From Nocardia amamiensis NBRC 102102 (lineage in GTDB: Bacteria > Actinomycetota > Actinomycetes > Mycobacteriales > Mycobacteriaceae), in assembly GCF_001612745.1 (NCBI RefSeq), contig NZ_BDBA01000018.1:1-64000 (forward strand): a stretch of 64,000 nucleotides of DNA, in the 5' to 3' direction. The notes under the pieces are model-generated. The model ran no database searches, was not told the DNA's origin, and saw only the letters and a program-made list of their open reading frames with translations. Within the stretch, counting starts at the first letter, position 1; the number at the start of each line of letters is the position of its first letter. This document shows, one piece after another, positions 26,290 to 35,074 of this stretch. Both the position numbers and the translations under genes were made by a program.

Positions 26290-27285
26290 CTAGCTGAGCG
26301 GGACCGCCGCACTGATGCCGAAGATGCGGAACTGCATGGCGCGATAGGGCATACCGGATTCCGCCCACTCGCTCACGATCATGCCGAACGCGCCGTCGAA
26401 TCTGCTGTCCGGGTGGACATAACAGCCGTACAGGCGCGGCACGATGTCCGGGCCGCCCGGCGCCCAGAACGACCCCTTCACGGGCCGGTACGTACGCGCC
26501 GTCCACCAATTGTCGGTGATCCTCCCGACGACTTTGACGAAGGCACCATAGGCTCCGGCGTCGAAGCCGGACATCACCCAGTTCCCCTGTATCCGGCGCA
26601 GCCCGATCTCGCCGAGCCTGGTGCCGTCGGGCAGGATGCCGAATCGCGGGTCGCTACCCGGATTTCGGCCCCATCCCCAGTTCTGGCCGTTCCAGCCCCA
26701 TCCCTCCCAGGCGGCCGGGTCGGTGAGCGCGGCGTGATTCTCGCGCACCCGCCACAGCAGCATGTTCTTGTTGCGAGCGAGCCCTCCGGTGGAGATGACG
26801 TAGACATAGCCGTCACCACCGCGCTCCCAGGAGATCATGGTGCGCTTGCCGCCGAACGCGGTGGTCGACCAGCGAACCCCGCTGTCGGTCCAGCTCTCGC
26901 CGTTGTCGTCGGAATACCGGATCTCGCACCATCGCTCGTTACCCAGACCCTGGGTGACCATCACCCACACATAGATTCGGCCGCCGATGGTGATCGCGTC
27001 GCAGGGCAGGACCGTGGAGTACTCCGGATTGTCGTGGACGTAATCCCAGAGCTGCCGAGCGCCGCGCGCGGCCGACTGGAACTCGATCGGTCTGGACAGA
27101 TCGTGCGTGTTGCTTCGCAGCAGCATGGGCGAACGCCAGTTCGGCCCGCCAACTCTCGGCTCGGTGCCGGAAAACGTGTCACCGGCGAGGAATCCGATGT
27201 CGCCGCTCGGCATCCGAAACGGGATGAACAGATCAGAGCCGCCGATGTCGGCCATCGGGAGTGGATTCAGATTCTTGATCTTCAT
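26290..27285 (-). CDS. DUF4185 domain-containing protein
   Basis: The 331-residue product has repeated WTDSGVRW/ISWERGGDGYVYVIST-type strands, a GFLAGDTFSG segment near the N-terminus and a late GMIVSEWAESGMPYRAMQF stretch, all as in DUF4185 beta-propeller-like proteins of mycobacteria and nocardiae. No signal peptide is obvious from the chosen ATG (27285), which follows AAGGA; a longer frame to 27444 is possible but less likely. The family is of unknown function, often thought to be carbohydrate- or surface-associated. The 297 bp between this gene and the cutinase contain no supported gene. Confidence 0.75.
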   Translation of the reverse strand: MKIKNLNPLPMADIGGSDLFIPFRMPSGDIGFLAGDTFSGTEPRVGGPNWRSPMLLRSNTHDLSRPIEFQSAARGARQLWDYVHDNPEYSTVLPCDAITIGGRIYVWVMVTQGLGNERWCEIRYSDDNGESWTDSGVRWSTTAFGGKRTMISWERGGDGYVYVISTGGLARNKNMLLWRVRENHAALTDPAAWEGWGWNGQNWGWGRNPGSDPRFGILPDGTRLGEIGLRRIQGNWVMSGFDAGAYGAFVKVVGRITDNWWTARTYRPVKGSFWAPGGPDIVPRLYGCYVHPDSRFDGAFGMIVSEWAESGMPYRAMQFRIFGISAAVPLS

Positions 27286-27473
27286 AGCCGGAATCCTTGT
27301 CGATTCTTGGTGCGTCTCGCTTCCCAGATCGGCTCGTAGGGGCTTGCCTCTGCTCGACCAGTATCGGAGGTCGGTAACCGCGGCGTTGCCCGTTCGGGCG
27401 AATCTCCTTGCGCGACGCGCCGAAGAGATTCCGTGCTCGGCCATGACGAGAACCGGTCGCGTTGCCGACTGCG

Positions 27474-28883
27474 TCAGTGGTGGGCGCCGCCGGCCTCTCC
27501 GCCGCTGCGGTAGGCCGCGAGCGTCACGGCCAGTGCCTGTCGATCGAGCTTTCCCCGCGGCGTGCGCGGCAGGCTGTCCACGGTCAGAATCTGCACCGGC
27601 ATGCTGGGACTCGGCAACGTCGCACGCAGACGCCGCCAGATCTCGTCAATGCTCGGTGCGGCGCTGTCCACGACAATTGCGGCCGCGGGCGCCTGCCCCA
27701 TGCGTGCGTCCGCGATGGGAATGCAGGCGGCTTCCGCGATACCGGGTATCGCGGTGAGCGCCGCTTCGACAGCCGCGGGTTCCACATTGAGTCCGGCCCG
27801 GATCAGCATCTCGGAGTCCCGGCCGAACAGGTACAGCCGGTTGCCGATCACCCGGCCCCGGTCGCCCACCGTCAGCCACCCGTCCACCGGGCCGTCCACC
27901 ACGCCGTCCGCGGTGAGGTAGCCGCCGAACAGCATGTCGCTGCGCACATAGACCAGGCCGTCACGGATCCGCGCCTCGACGCCGTCGAACAGTTCTCCTG
28001 CCGAGTTCTCGTCGGTGGCCCCGAGTCCTCGGTCGTAGGACACGAAACTCAGTTCGGAAGCACCGTAGAAGTGCACGAGCGAGGCGTTCGGCAAGACCTC
28101 CTGCAACGCTCGACGTCCCGTGCGCGGCCAGCGGGCCGCCGAGGACAGCACCTCACGGACGCTCTCGAGCGGACCGATGCCGGCCCGCACCACGTCCCAC
28201 GCGATCGTCGGCACCGAATACAGATGTGTCGCATCGTCGGTCAGCGACTGGACGACCGGCCGCAGATCCACCGTCGCGCCCCGGGTCAGAGCATGCAACG
28301 CGCCGTACAGAAAGTGCGTGTGGTCGAGGACGCCGGGCACCGACACCCGATCGCAGGCGCCGATGCCGAACGTGCGGTCGGAGCGATCCAGTGTGGTGGC
28401 CCACGAGCGCTGGTCGCGCACGAAGAGTTTCGGCTCGCCAGTGGTGCCGGACGTAATCCCGACCAGCAGTTCGCTATCCGGCTGCGCACCGCCGACCACG
28501 CCGGCGGATTCCAGTGCCGCCGCAGTCCGCACGCTCCCCTCGAATCCCAGCCTGCGCAGCCGCCGATGCTGGTGCGGCGCGGCCACGACCGCTGCGGGCT
28601 CCGCGAGTTCCAGCACCCTGCTCAGCTGGGCGGGCAGTAGATGGCGGTGCAGCAGTACGACACTCACGCTTGCGTGCATCGCCGCCGTCACCACCACCAG
28701 CGATTCGATATCGGACGTGGGCAGCACGGCGATTCGGCGCATACCGCCGAGCCCCGCGGCCGTGCGGACCACCCGGGACCAGAAATCTTGGTAGTCGATG
28801 CGCTCCCGCCGATCGACCACCGCGCTCGCGCGCGGGATCTTCGCGGCCTGTCCGGCGATCCGCGCGGCAAGCAGGTCAGACAT
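27474..28883 (-). CDS. Acyl-CoA ligase, last gene of the bioY operon
   Basis: An ANL-family ligase of 469 residues with the P-loop GITSGTTGEPKLF near 143, the VGDRGRVIGNRLYLFGRDSEM hinge, and the C-terminal RTPRGKLDRQAL lysine motif near 441. ATG 28883 has GAGGGGAG upstream and overlaps the end of the ECF T-component gene, so it is translationally coupled. Like the ligase at 31276, it lies in a biotin-uptake operon, which suggests a substrate linked to pimeloyl or other acyl-CoA supply. The substrate cannot be read from sequence. Confidence 0.85.
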   Translation of the reverse strand: MSDLLAARIAGQAAKIPRASAVVDRRERIDYQDFWSRVVRTAAGLGGMRRIAVLPTSDIESLVVVTAAMHASVSVVLLHRHLLPAQLSRVLELAEPAAVVAAPHQHRRLRRLGFEGSVRTAAALESAGVVGGAQPDSELLVGITSGTTGEPKLFVRDQRSWATTLDRSDRTFGIGACDRVSVPGVLDHTHFLYGALHALTRGATVDLRPVVQSLTDDATHLYSVPTIAWDVVRAGIGPLESVREVLSSAARWPRTGRRALQEVLPNASLVHFYGASELSFVSYDRGLGATDENSAGELFDGVEARIRDGLVYVRSDMLFGGYLTADGVVDGPVDGWLTVGDRGRVIGNRLYLFGRDSEMLIRAGLNVEPAAVEAALTAIPGIAEAACIPIADARMGQAPAAAIVVDSAAPSIDEIWRRLRATLPSPSMPVQILTVDSLPRTPRGKLDRQALAVTLAAYRSGGEAGGAHH

Positions 28884-29478
28884 CGTCGGCTCCCCTCGCC
28901 GCGAGGGCATCGCCCATCGCGTCGGCGGTCCGCAGCGCCCGCACCAGCGTCGGCGTGACCAGCGCCGTCATCGACCACTGCACTCCGCGGGCGCGCCGCG
29001 CCTCGGCGACGTCGTGCACGATACCGGCCAGCAGCGGGACACACCGGATGGCCAGAGCCAGCAGCAGACCGATCCGCTCGGGATCGACGCCGAACCTACG
29101 CAGCGGCCTCAGTCCTCGGGTGACCGCGTCGAGCAGGTCCGTCACGCGAGTGGTGAGCGTGACCAGCGCCGCGAGCGCCACCGAGATCACCAGGACTCCG
29201 CACACCACCGCGGCCCGCGCAGGCGACGTGATGAGCACCTGGAACACCGCGATGAGCGCCACCATCCACACCAGCGGACGCAGCTGCGCCACGACGACTC
29301 GCCACGGAATCCGGGCCACCGCGAACAATCCCGCCACGACCACGGCGACGATCAGGACCTGCAGCGGGCTGCGCACGAACACCGAGACCGCAACGATCGA
29401 AACCAGCAGCAGCACCAGTTTCGGCCCGGCGGGCACCCGGTGCAGCAGCGAATCGCCCGGACGGTAGACGCCGATCAT
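28876..29478 (-). CDS. bioN: ECF transporter T-component (BioN-like)
   Basis: A 200-residue integral membrane protein with about five hydrophobic helices (from VLLLVSIVAVSVFV to GLLLALAIRCVPLLAGI) and the two short Ala-Arg-Gly motifs of T-components (AEARRARG near 165 and ALAARG near 195) that couple to the ATPase. It overlaps the ATPase gene by four bases (ATGA). With bioY and the ATPase in the same operon it should form an ECF biotin transporter. Confidence 0.88.
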   Translation of the reverse strand: MIGVYRPGDSLLHRVPAGPKLVLLLVSIVAVSVFVRSPLQVLIVAVVVAGLFAVARIPWRVVVAQLRPLVWMVALIAVFQVLITSPARAAVVCGVLVISVALAALVTLTTRVTDLLDAVTRGLRPLRRFGVDPERIGLLLALAIRCVPLLAGIVHDVAEARRARGVQWSMTALVTPTLVRALRTADAMGDALAARGADDV

Positions 29479-30155
29479 TCGACCGAGGCCTGATACGCCG
29501 GGACGGCGTCGGCGGGAGCGCCGTCGAACGCCACCGCGCCGTCGTCGATGACGATGACGCGGTCGAAACCCTCCAGCAGCGACAGCTGATGCGTCACCAC
29601 GATCACCTGCTGATCCACGGCGTCCAGCGCCTCGGCGATCAGCCTTGTGTTGCGCAGATCCAGCAGCGTGGTCGGTTCATCGGCCACGATCACCTCCGGC
29701 CTGCGAATGAGCACGGCTCCGATCGCGAGCAACTGCTTCTGCCCACCGGACAACAGGTGCGCGGGGTGCTCGGCGTGGTCGGCGAGCCCGAACCGCTCCA
29801 GGATCTCCCGGACACGCGCCGCGACCTCTCGTTTGCTCAGGCCGGTTCGCCGCAGCGAGAAGGCCAGATCCTCCGCGACCGTGGGCATCACGATCTGCGT
29901 ATCCGGGTCGGTGAACACGAACCCGACCTTCCGCCGCACCTGCGCGCCTTTGCGGGCGGCGTCCACACCGTCCACCGTGACCGTGCCGGAGGTCGGCGTC
30001 AGCAAGCCGTTGATCATGCGCGCCAAGGTGGACTTGCCGGAACCGTTGGCGCCGATGATGCCCACGCGGCGCTCGCTGATCCGCAAGTCGATGTCGCGCA
30101 GCACCTTTCGGTCACCGAAACGGTGGTGGACCGAGTCGAAGACGATGTCACTCAC
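29475..30155 (-). CDS. bioM: ECF transporter ATPase (BioM-like)
   Basis: A 226-residue ABC ATPase: Walker A GANGSGKST (35-43), signature LLSGGQKQLL, Walker B VIVADEPTTLLD and the switch His in VVTHQ. A much longer open frame extends upstream but overlaps the thiolase; the GTG at 30155 overlaps the thiolase stop by four bases (GTGA) and is the natural start. It hydrolyses ATP to drive the ECF biotin transporter with the T-component and BioY. Confidence 0.9.
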   Translation of the reverse strand: MSDIVFDSVHHRFGDRKVLRDIDLRISERRVGIIGANGSGKSTLARMINGLLTPTSGTVTVDGVDAARKGAQVRRKVGFVFTDPDTQIVMPTVAEDLAFSLRRTGLSKREVAARVREILERFGLADHAEHPAHLLSGGQKQLLAIGAVLIRRPEVIVADEPTTLLDLRNTRLIAEALDAVDQQVIVVTHQLSLLEGFDRVIVIDDGAVAFDGAPADAVPAYQASVE

Positions 30156-31279
30156 GACACACGCTCCACAAGCATTGCGATGCCCTGCCCACCCCCGATG
30201 GCACAGGCCGCGAGACCGAGCGCGGGGCCGTCCGCACGCAGCATCTGACTGGCCAACCGCACCAGCAGAATTGCTCCGGACGCTCCCCAAGGATGCCCCA
30301 TCGCGATCGCACCGCCTTGCGGGCAGATCCTGGCTTCGTCCAACCCCAATTCGTCCGCCACCGCCAGCACCACCGATGCGAACGCTTCGGTGATCTCGAT
30401 GACGCCGAGATCCGCCACGGTGCATCCGGTGCGCCGCAGAAGTTTTCGGATCGCGGGCACAGGACCGAGCCCGGGCAGCGCCGGATCGGATCCGGCGACC
30501 GCGCAGCCGAGGATTCGCAGCGCGGGCAGCCCCGCCGCTACGGCCTCGCTGGTGACCGCCATCGCCGCGGCGCCGTCGGAGATTCCGCACGAATTGCCTG
30601 CGGTGGCCGTGCCATCTACACCGAAACTGGGGCGCAGCCGCGCGAGCCGGGTCTCGGTCATGCCCGCGCGGATGCGCTCGTCCCGGTGCACGTCACCGAT
30701 CGGCACGATCTCCGCGGAGAAGTCGGCGGCCGCGGCGAGGGTGTGCGAGCGTGCCGCGTACGCGTCCTGCCGCGCACGGCTGATGCCGCGCGCTCGGGCG
30801 AGATCGTCGGCGGCCACCCCCATATCGGGGTCGGGAAAACCTTGTGGCGCAAAGGGAGCACGGGTGTATCGCACGGGGTCGGCGTCCGCGACCGGGGGCC
30901 AGAAGCGCCATGGTGCCGTGCTCGCCGATTCGACGCCGCCGGCGAGGATGAGGTCGTCCGCGCCGCTGCGCACGCGCAACGCCGCCTGCATCACCGCGTC
31001 GAGGCCGGATCCGCACTGCCGGTCGACGGTGACGCCAGGAACGTACACGCCCAGACCCGCCCGCAATGCGGCGACCCGCGCCGGATCGCCGCCCGGACCG
31101 AGACAGTTGCCGAGGACGACGTCGTCCACCTCGCCGTCGATCCCGGCGCCGCGCAACGTCGCAAGCACCTCGCGCAGCACAGGAGCAGCCAGATCGGTGG
31201 TGGTCAGATCGGCGAATCCGTGCCCGGCGTTGCCGATCGCTGTGCGATGCGGCGCAACCAGAACGGGGACGGGGCTCAT
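30152..31279 (-). CDS. Thiolase-family acetyl-CoA acetyltransferase
   Basis: A 375-residue thiolase with the acyl-accepting Cys in VDRQCGSGLDA (Cys89), the His of GGAIAMGHPWGASGA, and the C-terminal Cys of ACAIGGGQG, so the catalytic set is intact. ATG 31279 overlaps the preceding ligase stop (ATGA). Its place between a ligase and the biotin ECF ATPase parallels Bacillus subtilis yhfS, which lies with yhfT (ligase) and yhfU (bioY). Likely substrate: a medium-chain or dicarboxylic beta-ketoacyl-CoA; this is inference from context. Confidence 0.9.
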   Translation of the reverse strand: MSPVPVLVAPHRTAIGNAGHGFADLTTTDLAAPVLREVLATLRGAGIDGEVDDVVLGNCLGPGGDPARVAALRAGLGVYVPGVTVDRQCGSGLDAVMQAALRVRSGADDLILAGGVESASTAPWRFWPPVADADPVRYTRAPFAPQGFPDPDMGVAADDLARARGISRARQDAYAARSHTLAAAADFSAEIVPIGDVHRDERIRAGMTETRLARLRPSFGVDGTATAGNSCGISDGAAAMAVTSEAVAAGLPALRILGCAVAGSDPALPGLGPVPAIRKLLRRTGCTVADLGVIEITEAFASVVLAVADELGLDEARICPQGGAIAMGHPWGASGAILLVRLASQMLRADGPALGLAACAIGGGQGIAMLVERVS

Positions 31280-32397
31280 GTCAGCAAGTCTTTCAGCTGA
31301 CCCCTGGCGACCTTTCCTGCGGCAGTCCTCGGCAGCGCCGAAAGCGGCACCCACCGACGCGGCATCGCCTCTTTCGTCAGCACCCGCCGCGCTCGCGACC
31401 GGATCTCGTCGAGGCCGGCCATGCCGTCCAGTTGCACTGCGGCCGTGACAGTTTCACCGAAAACGGCATGGGGTGATCCGATCACCGCCGCGGCGGTGAT
31501 TCCGTCGAGCGCCTCCAGGACCCGCTCGACATCCTCGGCAACCACCGTGGTGCCGCCCACGTTGATCGCGCAGTCACCTCTGCCCCGCACCGTCAGCGTG
31601 CGGTCGTCCCCCACTTCGGCGAGGTCACCGACCCCGAACCACTCGGGCGCGCCGAGCACTGTGTAGGGCGATCGAACGTAGAGCAGGCCGCCGCGCACGT
31701 CGGCCTCGACTCCGTCGAGCAGGCGCAACGGCTCGGGAACATGCCGCGCCGCCACCAGGGAGACTTCCGAGGACCCGTAGTACTCGACGACATCGAGGTG
31801 GCCGGCGGCGGCCAGTGCACCGTCGTCCACCGCGATGCCCGCGACGATCGCGGTACGCAGGTGCGGGCAGGTACGCGCCACCTCACGCAGCACCGCGGGT
31901 ACCGCATGCACCACGGTGGCCCGCGACGCGTCGTCGGTGACGCAGGCGCCGCGCCACAGCGCGTGCAGCGCGCCGAACAGATGCATGGTCGCGTGCAGCG
32001 GGCCGGTGATCAGTACGCGGTCGGCCTGCGCCACGCCGGTGATCGCGGTGAACGCCGGGAAGCTGTCGTACCAGGAGGCGGCCGTCCGGGCGAGCGGTCG
32101 CGGACACCCGGTCGACCCGGACGTCGCCACCAGCAGAAACGCCGAAGGTGGAATGCTCGTCCGGTGCGGACGGGCGTCCGGATTCTCGACCATCACCGGG
32201 ATGCCGCGCCGGACCGCGGCACAGACACAGATCAACGCGTCCGGAACCGAGAGGGTCGAGGCGTCGTACACGGTCGCGTCACCCTGCGCGGAGATCCACT
32301 GCTCGATCGCCCGGTCGAGGTCGCGATAAGTGTGAATGCGGCCGTCGAAGTCGAGGGCAGGCGCATCGCCCGTGCCGCCGAGTTCGGGACTAAGCAC
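31276..32397 (-). CDS. Compact AMP-binding acyl-CoA ligase of the bioY operon
   Basis: A short ANL ligase of 373 residues that keeps the essential elements: ATSGSTGCPRP P-loop near 93, YYGSSEVS in the adenylate site, GVGDLAEVGDDRTLTVRGRG hinge and RTAAGKVARG with the catalytic Lys. It is about 100 residues shorter than usual, with the loss in the N-terminal subdomain before the P-loop. It overlaps bioY by eight bases. Same gene neighbourhood as yhfT of Bacillus subtilis. Probable role: activation of an acyl substrate for the adjacent thiolase. Confidence 0.85.
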   Translation of the reverse strand: MLSPELGGTGDAPALDFDGRIHTYRDLDRAIEQWISAQGDATVYDASTLSVPDALICVCAAVRRGIPVMVENPDARPHRTSIPPSAFLLVATSGSTGCPRPLARTAASWYDSFPAFTAITGVAQADRVLITGPLHATMHLFGALHALWRGACVTDDASRATVVHAVPAVLREVARTCPHLRTAIVAGIAVDDGALAAAGHLDVVEYYGSSEVSLVAARHVPEPLRLLDGVEADVRGGLLYVRSPYTVLGAPEWFGVGDLAEVGDDRTLTVRGRGDCAINVGGTTVVAEDVERVLEALDGITAAAVIGSPHAVFGETVTAAVQLDGMAGLDEIRSRARRVLTKEAMPRRWVPLSALPRTAAGKVARGQLKDLLT

Positions 32398-32974
32398 GGA
32401 TCAGACCGGGATACGCACGGTGGACCCCCTTGGCCACCACCGTCGCGACGACTACTTTTGCCAGGTCGCCGGGAATGAACGCGACATTGGTGGAGATCGC
32501 GGCCCCGATCCCCAGATCGGTGCGCAGCAGCAGACCGACGATGCCGCAGAGGTAGATGACCAGCATCCCGCCGGCGGCGTTGCTCAGCAGGCCCAGCACG
32601 ATCGGGTATTTCGGCAGGATGCGGGCGGTGAGCAGCCCGATGAGCAGCGCCGCGGGAATCCAGCCGAGCAAGTATCCGGCACTGGGCCCGGCCAGCGCGG
32701 TCAAACCGGTTCGGCCGCCGGACAACAGCGGTAGACCGATCATCGTGAGTGCGAGGAAGACCAGCACCGCGGCCGTGCCCTTGCGCGCCCCCAGCACCGC
32801 CCCGGCCAGGATGACACCGAGAGTCTGCACGGTGATCGGCACGCCACTGAAGCCGACCGTGATAGCCCCGGGCAGACCGAGCGCGGCGATCAGCGCCGCG
32901 AAAACAGCGATCTGCGCCATATCGCGCGCCGGAATACCGGCCCTCGACTCCCGGGAGTTCTCGACACCCTCCAC
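32390..32974 (-). CDS. bioY: BioY biotin-binding S-component
   Basis: A 194-residue membrane protein with about six helices and BioY hallmarks: GFSGVPITVQTLGVILAGA near the N-terminus, GGRTGLTALAGPSAGYLLGW in the middle, and NVAFIPGDLAKVV near the end. GTG 32974 has GGAGGG five bases upstream. It is the first gene of a six-gene coupled operon that also encodes the ECF ATPase and T-component, so a complete high-affinity biotin importer is present. A BioQ-like operator precedes it. Confidence 0.92.
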   Translation of the reverse strand: MEGVENSRESRAGIPARDMAQIAVFAALIAALGLPGAITVGFSGVPITVQTLGVILAGAVLGARKGTAAVLVFLALTMIGLPLLSGGRTGLTALAGPSAGYLLGWIPAALLIGLLTARILPKYPIVLGLLSNAAGGMLVIYLCGIVGLLLRTDLGIGAAISTNVAFIPGDLAKVVVATVVAKGVHRAYPGLIRA

Positions 32975-32992
32975 GACAACCCTCCGCTGAAA

Positions 32993-33009
32993 CTTGAACG
33001 ACGTTCAAG
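32993..33009. promoter_or_regulatory. BioQ-like operator upstream of bioY
   Basis: CTTGAAC-GAC-GTTCAAG is a perfect 17-bp palindrome 19 bp before the bioY start codon. It contains TGAAC-N3-GTTCA, the core reported for BioQ, the TetR-family biotin regulator of corynebacteria and mycobacteria. The position would block transcription of the bioY-ligase-thiolase-ECF operon when biotin is sufficient. bioQ itself is not in this window. Confidence 0.75.
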
Positions 33010-33147
33010 ATAGCAGGCCGGGGTGGTGGCAGGCGCATCCCCCGCGCCGAGAATTCCGCGACAACGGTGACCTTGTCCTCTGGCGCCGGAACCGGCTTCG
33101 AGGGATTGTCGAGTGGCAATCGGCCCGTCACGTCGAGGAGGTTCAGC

Positions 33148-33600
33148 ATGATCACCGCCGGAACTGTCATGCGCCCCGATGTCGAGTGCATCAGCGTGCG
33201 GGACACCATGGGCTTCGCCGCCGAGCGGATGCGCCAGCTCGACGTCGGCGCACTCCCCGTCTGTGATGGCGAAGGCCATCCGGTCGGAATCGTGACCGAT
33301 CGCGACATCGTCGTGAAGGTTGTCGGTGTCGGGTTGAATCCCGGGACGACCACAGCGGGCGAACTCACCCAAGGCGCGGACAAGATGCACACCGTCGACG
33401 TCAGCGCGGACATCAGCGACGTTCTCGCGTGTATGACCGAGTTCCGTATCCGCCGGCTCCCGGTAACCGCTCAGGGCCGCCTCGCCGGCATCATCACCGA
33501 GGCGGATCTGGCCCGGCAGCTGCCCGAGCACCAGGTCGGCGAATTCGTCGAAGCCATTTGCGCCGCGAATCTTCCGACTCCGGGCGAAAGCACGTCTTGA
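33148..33600 (+). CDS. Tandem CBS-domain protein
   Basis: A 150-residue protein made of two CBS motifs: residues about 5-60 (DTMGFAAERMRQLDVGALPV, GIVTDRDIV) and about 75-130 (DVLACMTEFRIRRLPVTAQG, AGIITEADLARQL). Such stand-alone CBS pairs bind adenine nucleotides and are frequent in actinobacterial stress regulons. ATG 33148 follows GAGGAGG. It is divergent from bioY and similar in layout to the CBS protein at 56026. No partner enzyme is adjacent. Confidence 0.88.
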   Translation: MITAGTVMRPDVECISVRDTMGFAAERMRQLDVGALPVCDGEGHPVGIVTDRDIVVKVVGVGLNPGTTTAGELTQGADKMHTVDVSADISDVLACMTEFRIRRLPVTAQGRLAGIITEADLARQLPEHQVGEFVEAICAANLPTPGESTS

Positions 33601-33671
33601 CACACGTCACAACATATTTCGGGCGTGTTCGAATGTTCTGGTCAGCACACGTCGTGGGTCGACACCCCCGT

Positions 33672-33710
33672 GCCCACCGAGCGGCGGGTGCGAAGGTCCG
33701 CTCGGTGGGC
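33672..33710. terminator. Strong bidirectional hairpin between the CBS and lipase genes
   Basis: Arms GCCCACCGAGCGG (33672-33684) and CCGCTCGGTGGGC (33698-33710) are perfectly complementary over 13 bp with a 13-nt loop. The hairpin sits in the 268-bp gap between two convergent genes. There is no T-run, as is common in high-GC actinobacteria. Confidence 0.65.
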
Positions 33711-33868
33711 TCACCGCCGCGCGCCGGAATGTGCGCGCCAGGACAGGGGCGGGTTCTGAGGGATCCTGTCCGGCGAGCAGCGAACGCGAGGCGGCCGGTG
33801 CCCTCGTCGAGCAGGCGCGAAGTCGGGCACAGTGCACGCCGCGCGACGAAGGCAGGTCTATCGGGTGG

Positions 33869-35074
33869 TCAGAGCGAGCCTCCGCCGCCGATCAGCCACG
33901 GGTTGAAGGTGCACTCCAAGTTGGGGTGGCCGACCGGGTCCAACGCACGCAGCGCGATGGACAGCGCACGCGGCGAGTACATGATGGTGAGGTGGTCGGA
34001 CACGTCCTGCTCGCATCCGTCCTGCAGGGTGATATTCCGCACCGACACACCGGGCGCCGCCTTCAGGAAGGTCAGGTCGTAGGGGTTGGTGATCTCGTCG
34101 TAGCGGGTGGCGACGATGGTGTAGTCGACGCCGGGGATGGTGTCGCCGTTCTCGTTGAGCTTGTTGACGAAGTCCGAGCCGACCGTCTGCTGGATGCCCG
34201 CGTGGCCGACGAAGATCTCGATGAAGCCGAGGATGTCGATGCCGAAGTTGTTGATCGCCCGGCCCAGCGCGCCGATGCCGATCAGGCTGGTGCCGTGGTG
34301 CGTGGCTCCGTAGGTGACCAGGTTCCCGACCTTGGCGGCGCCACCCTCGAACTTGGTGTACCAGTTCGACATCGAACCACCCTGAGAATGCGCGACGATG
34401 TCCACTTCGGACGCGCCGGTCGCGGCCAGCACCCGGTCGACGAACGCGGCCAGCTGCTCGGCCGAATCCTGGATATAGCCGGTGCCCATCACGCCGGGGA
34501 GCACCGACCCGAGACCGCCTCCTTCGAGCAGGTTCGACCGGCCGTAGTTGACGGCGAACGTGCAGAAGCCGGCGTCCTTGATCGGCTGGCTCATGTACGC
34601 GAACCCGTTGTAGGCGTTCATCCAGGTGCCGTGCACCATGACTACCGGGCGCGGATGCTGGGCCGTCGGTGTGCAGTTCCAGTCGTTGGCACCGGGTGGA
34701 GCAACGTCCGGATGCGTCAGCCCGTAACCGAACGCGGCCAGCCACGACGTCATCGGCGGGCCGTAACCCACGGTGTCACTGGCGTATCCGCCGGAGGAGC
34801 CCGAGCTGCTGCCCGACCCGCCGTAGCAGTTTCCGGAACCGTTGCCGGATCCCGCGCCGCTGCCCGACGTGCACGCCGAGCCGGTGCCCGAGCTGCCCGA
34901 ATCGGCGATCGGAGCGGCCTTGCGCCCGGCCGCGATGTAGTCCGCGAGCGTCTGCTCGGTCGGCTGATCCTCGGGCGCGGCGTTCGCGCCGGCGCCGGTC
35001 GAACCGACAGCGAGCACCGACACGCTCACCAGCACCGCCGCGATAGACCAGCGCCCGTGGGTACTTCGTTTCAT
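33869..35074 (-). CDS. Secreted triacylglycerol lipase-like alpha/beta hydrolase
   Basis: A 401-residue exported hydrolase. A signal peptide (about 1-33) is followed by a Ser/Gly-rich linker (about 57-95) containing two Cys, then a lipase domain with the oxyanion segment PVVMVHGTW and the nucleophile elbow DIVAHSQGGSMS (Ser near 229). Later come THHGTS and, near the C-terminus, DVSDHLTIM with the probable catalytic His. ATG 35074 has a strong AGGAGG. The domain resembles lipase class 2-type enzymes of actinomycetes. The flexible linker suggests the enzyme is anchored or held away from the cell surface. Confidence 0.85.
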   Translation of the reverse strand: MKRSTHGRWSIAAVLVSVSVLAVGSTGAGANAAPEDQPTEQTLADYIAAGRKAAPIADSGSSGTGSACTSGSGAGSGNGSGNCYGGSGSSSGSSGGYASDTVGYGPPMTSWLAAFGYGLTHPDVAPPGANDWNCTPTAQHPRPVVMVHGTWMNAYNGFAYMSQPIKDAGFCTFAVNYGRSNLLEGGGLGSVLPGVMGTGYIQDSAEQLAAFVDRVLAATGASEVDIVAHSQGGSMSNWYTKFEGGAAKVGNLVTYGATHHGTSLIGIGALGRAINNFGIDILGFIEIFVGHAGIQQTVGSDFVNKLNENGDTIPGVDYTIVATRYDEITNPYDLTFLKAAPGVSVRNITLQDGCEQDVSDHLTIMYSPRALSIALRALDPVGHPNLECTFNPWLIGGGGSL

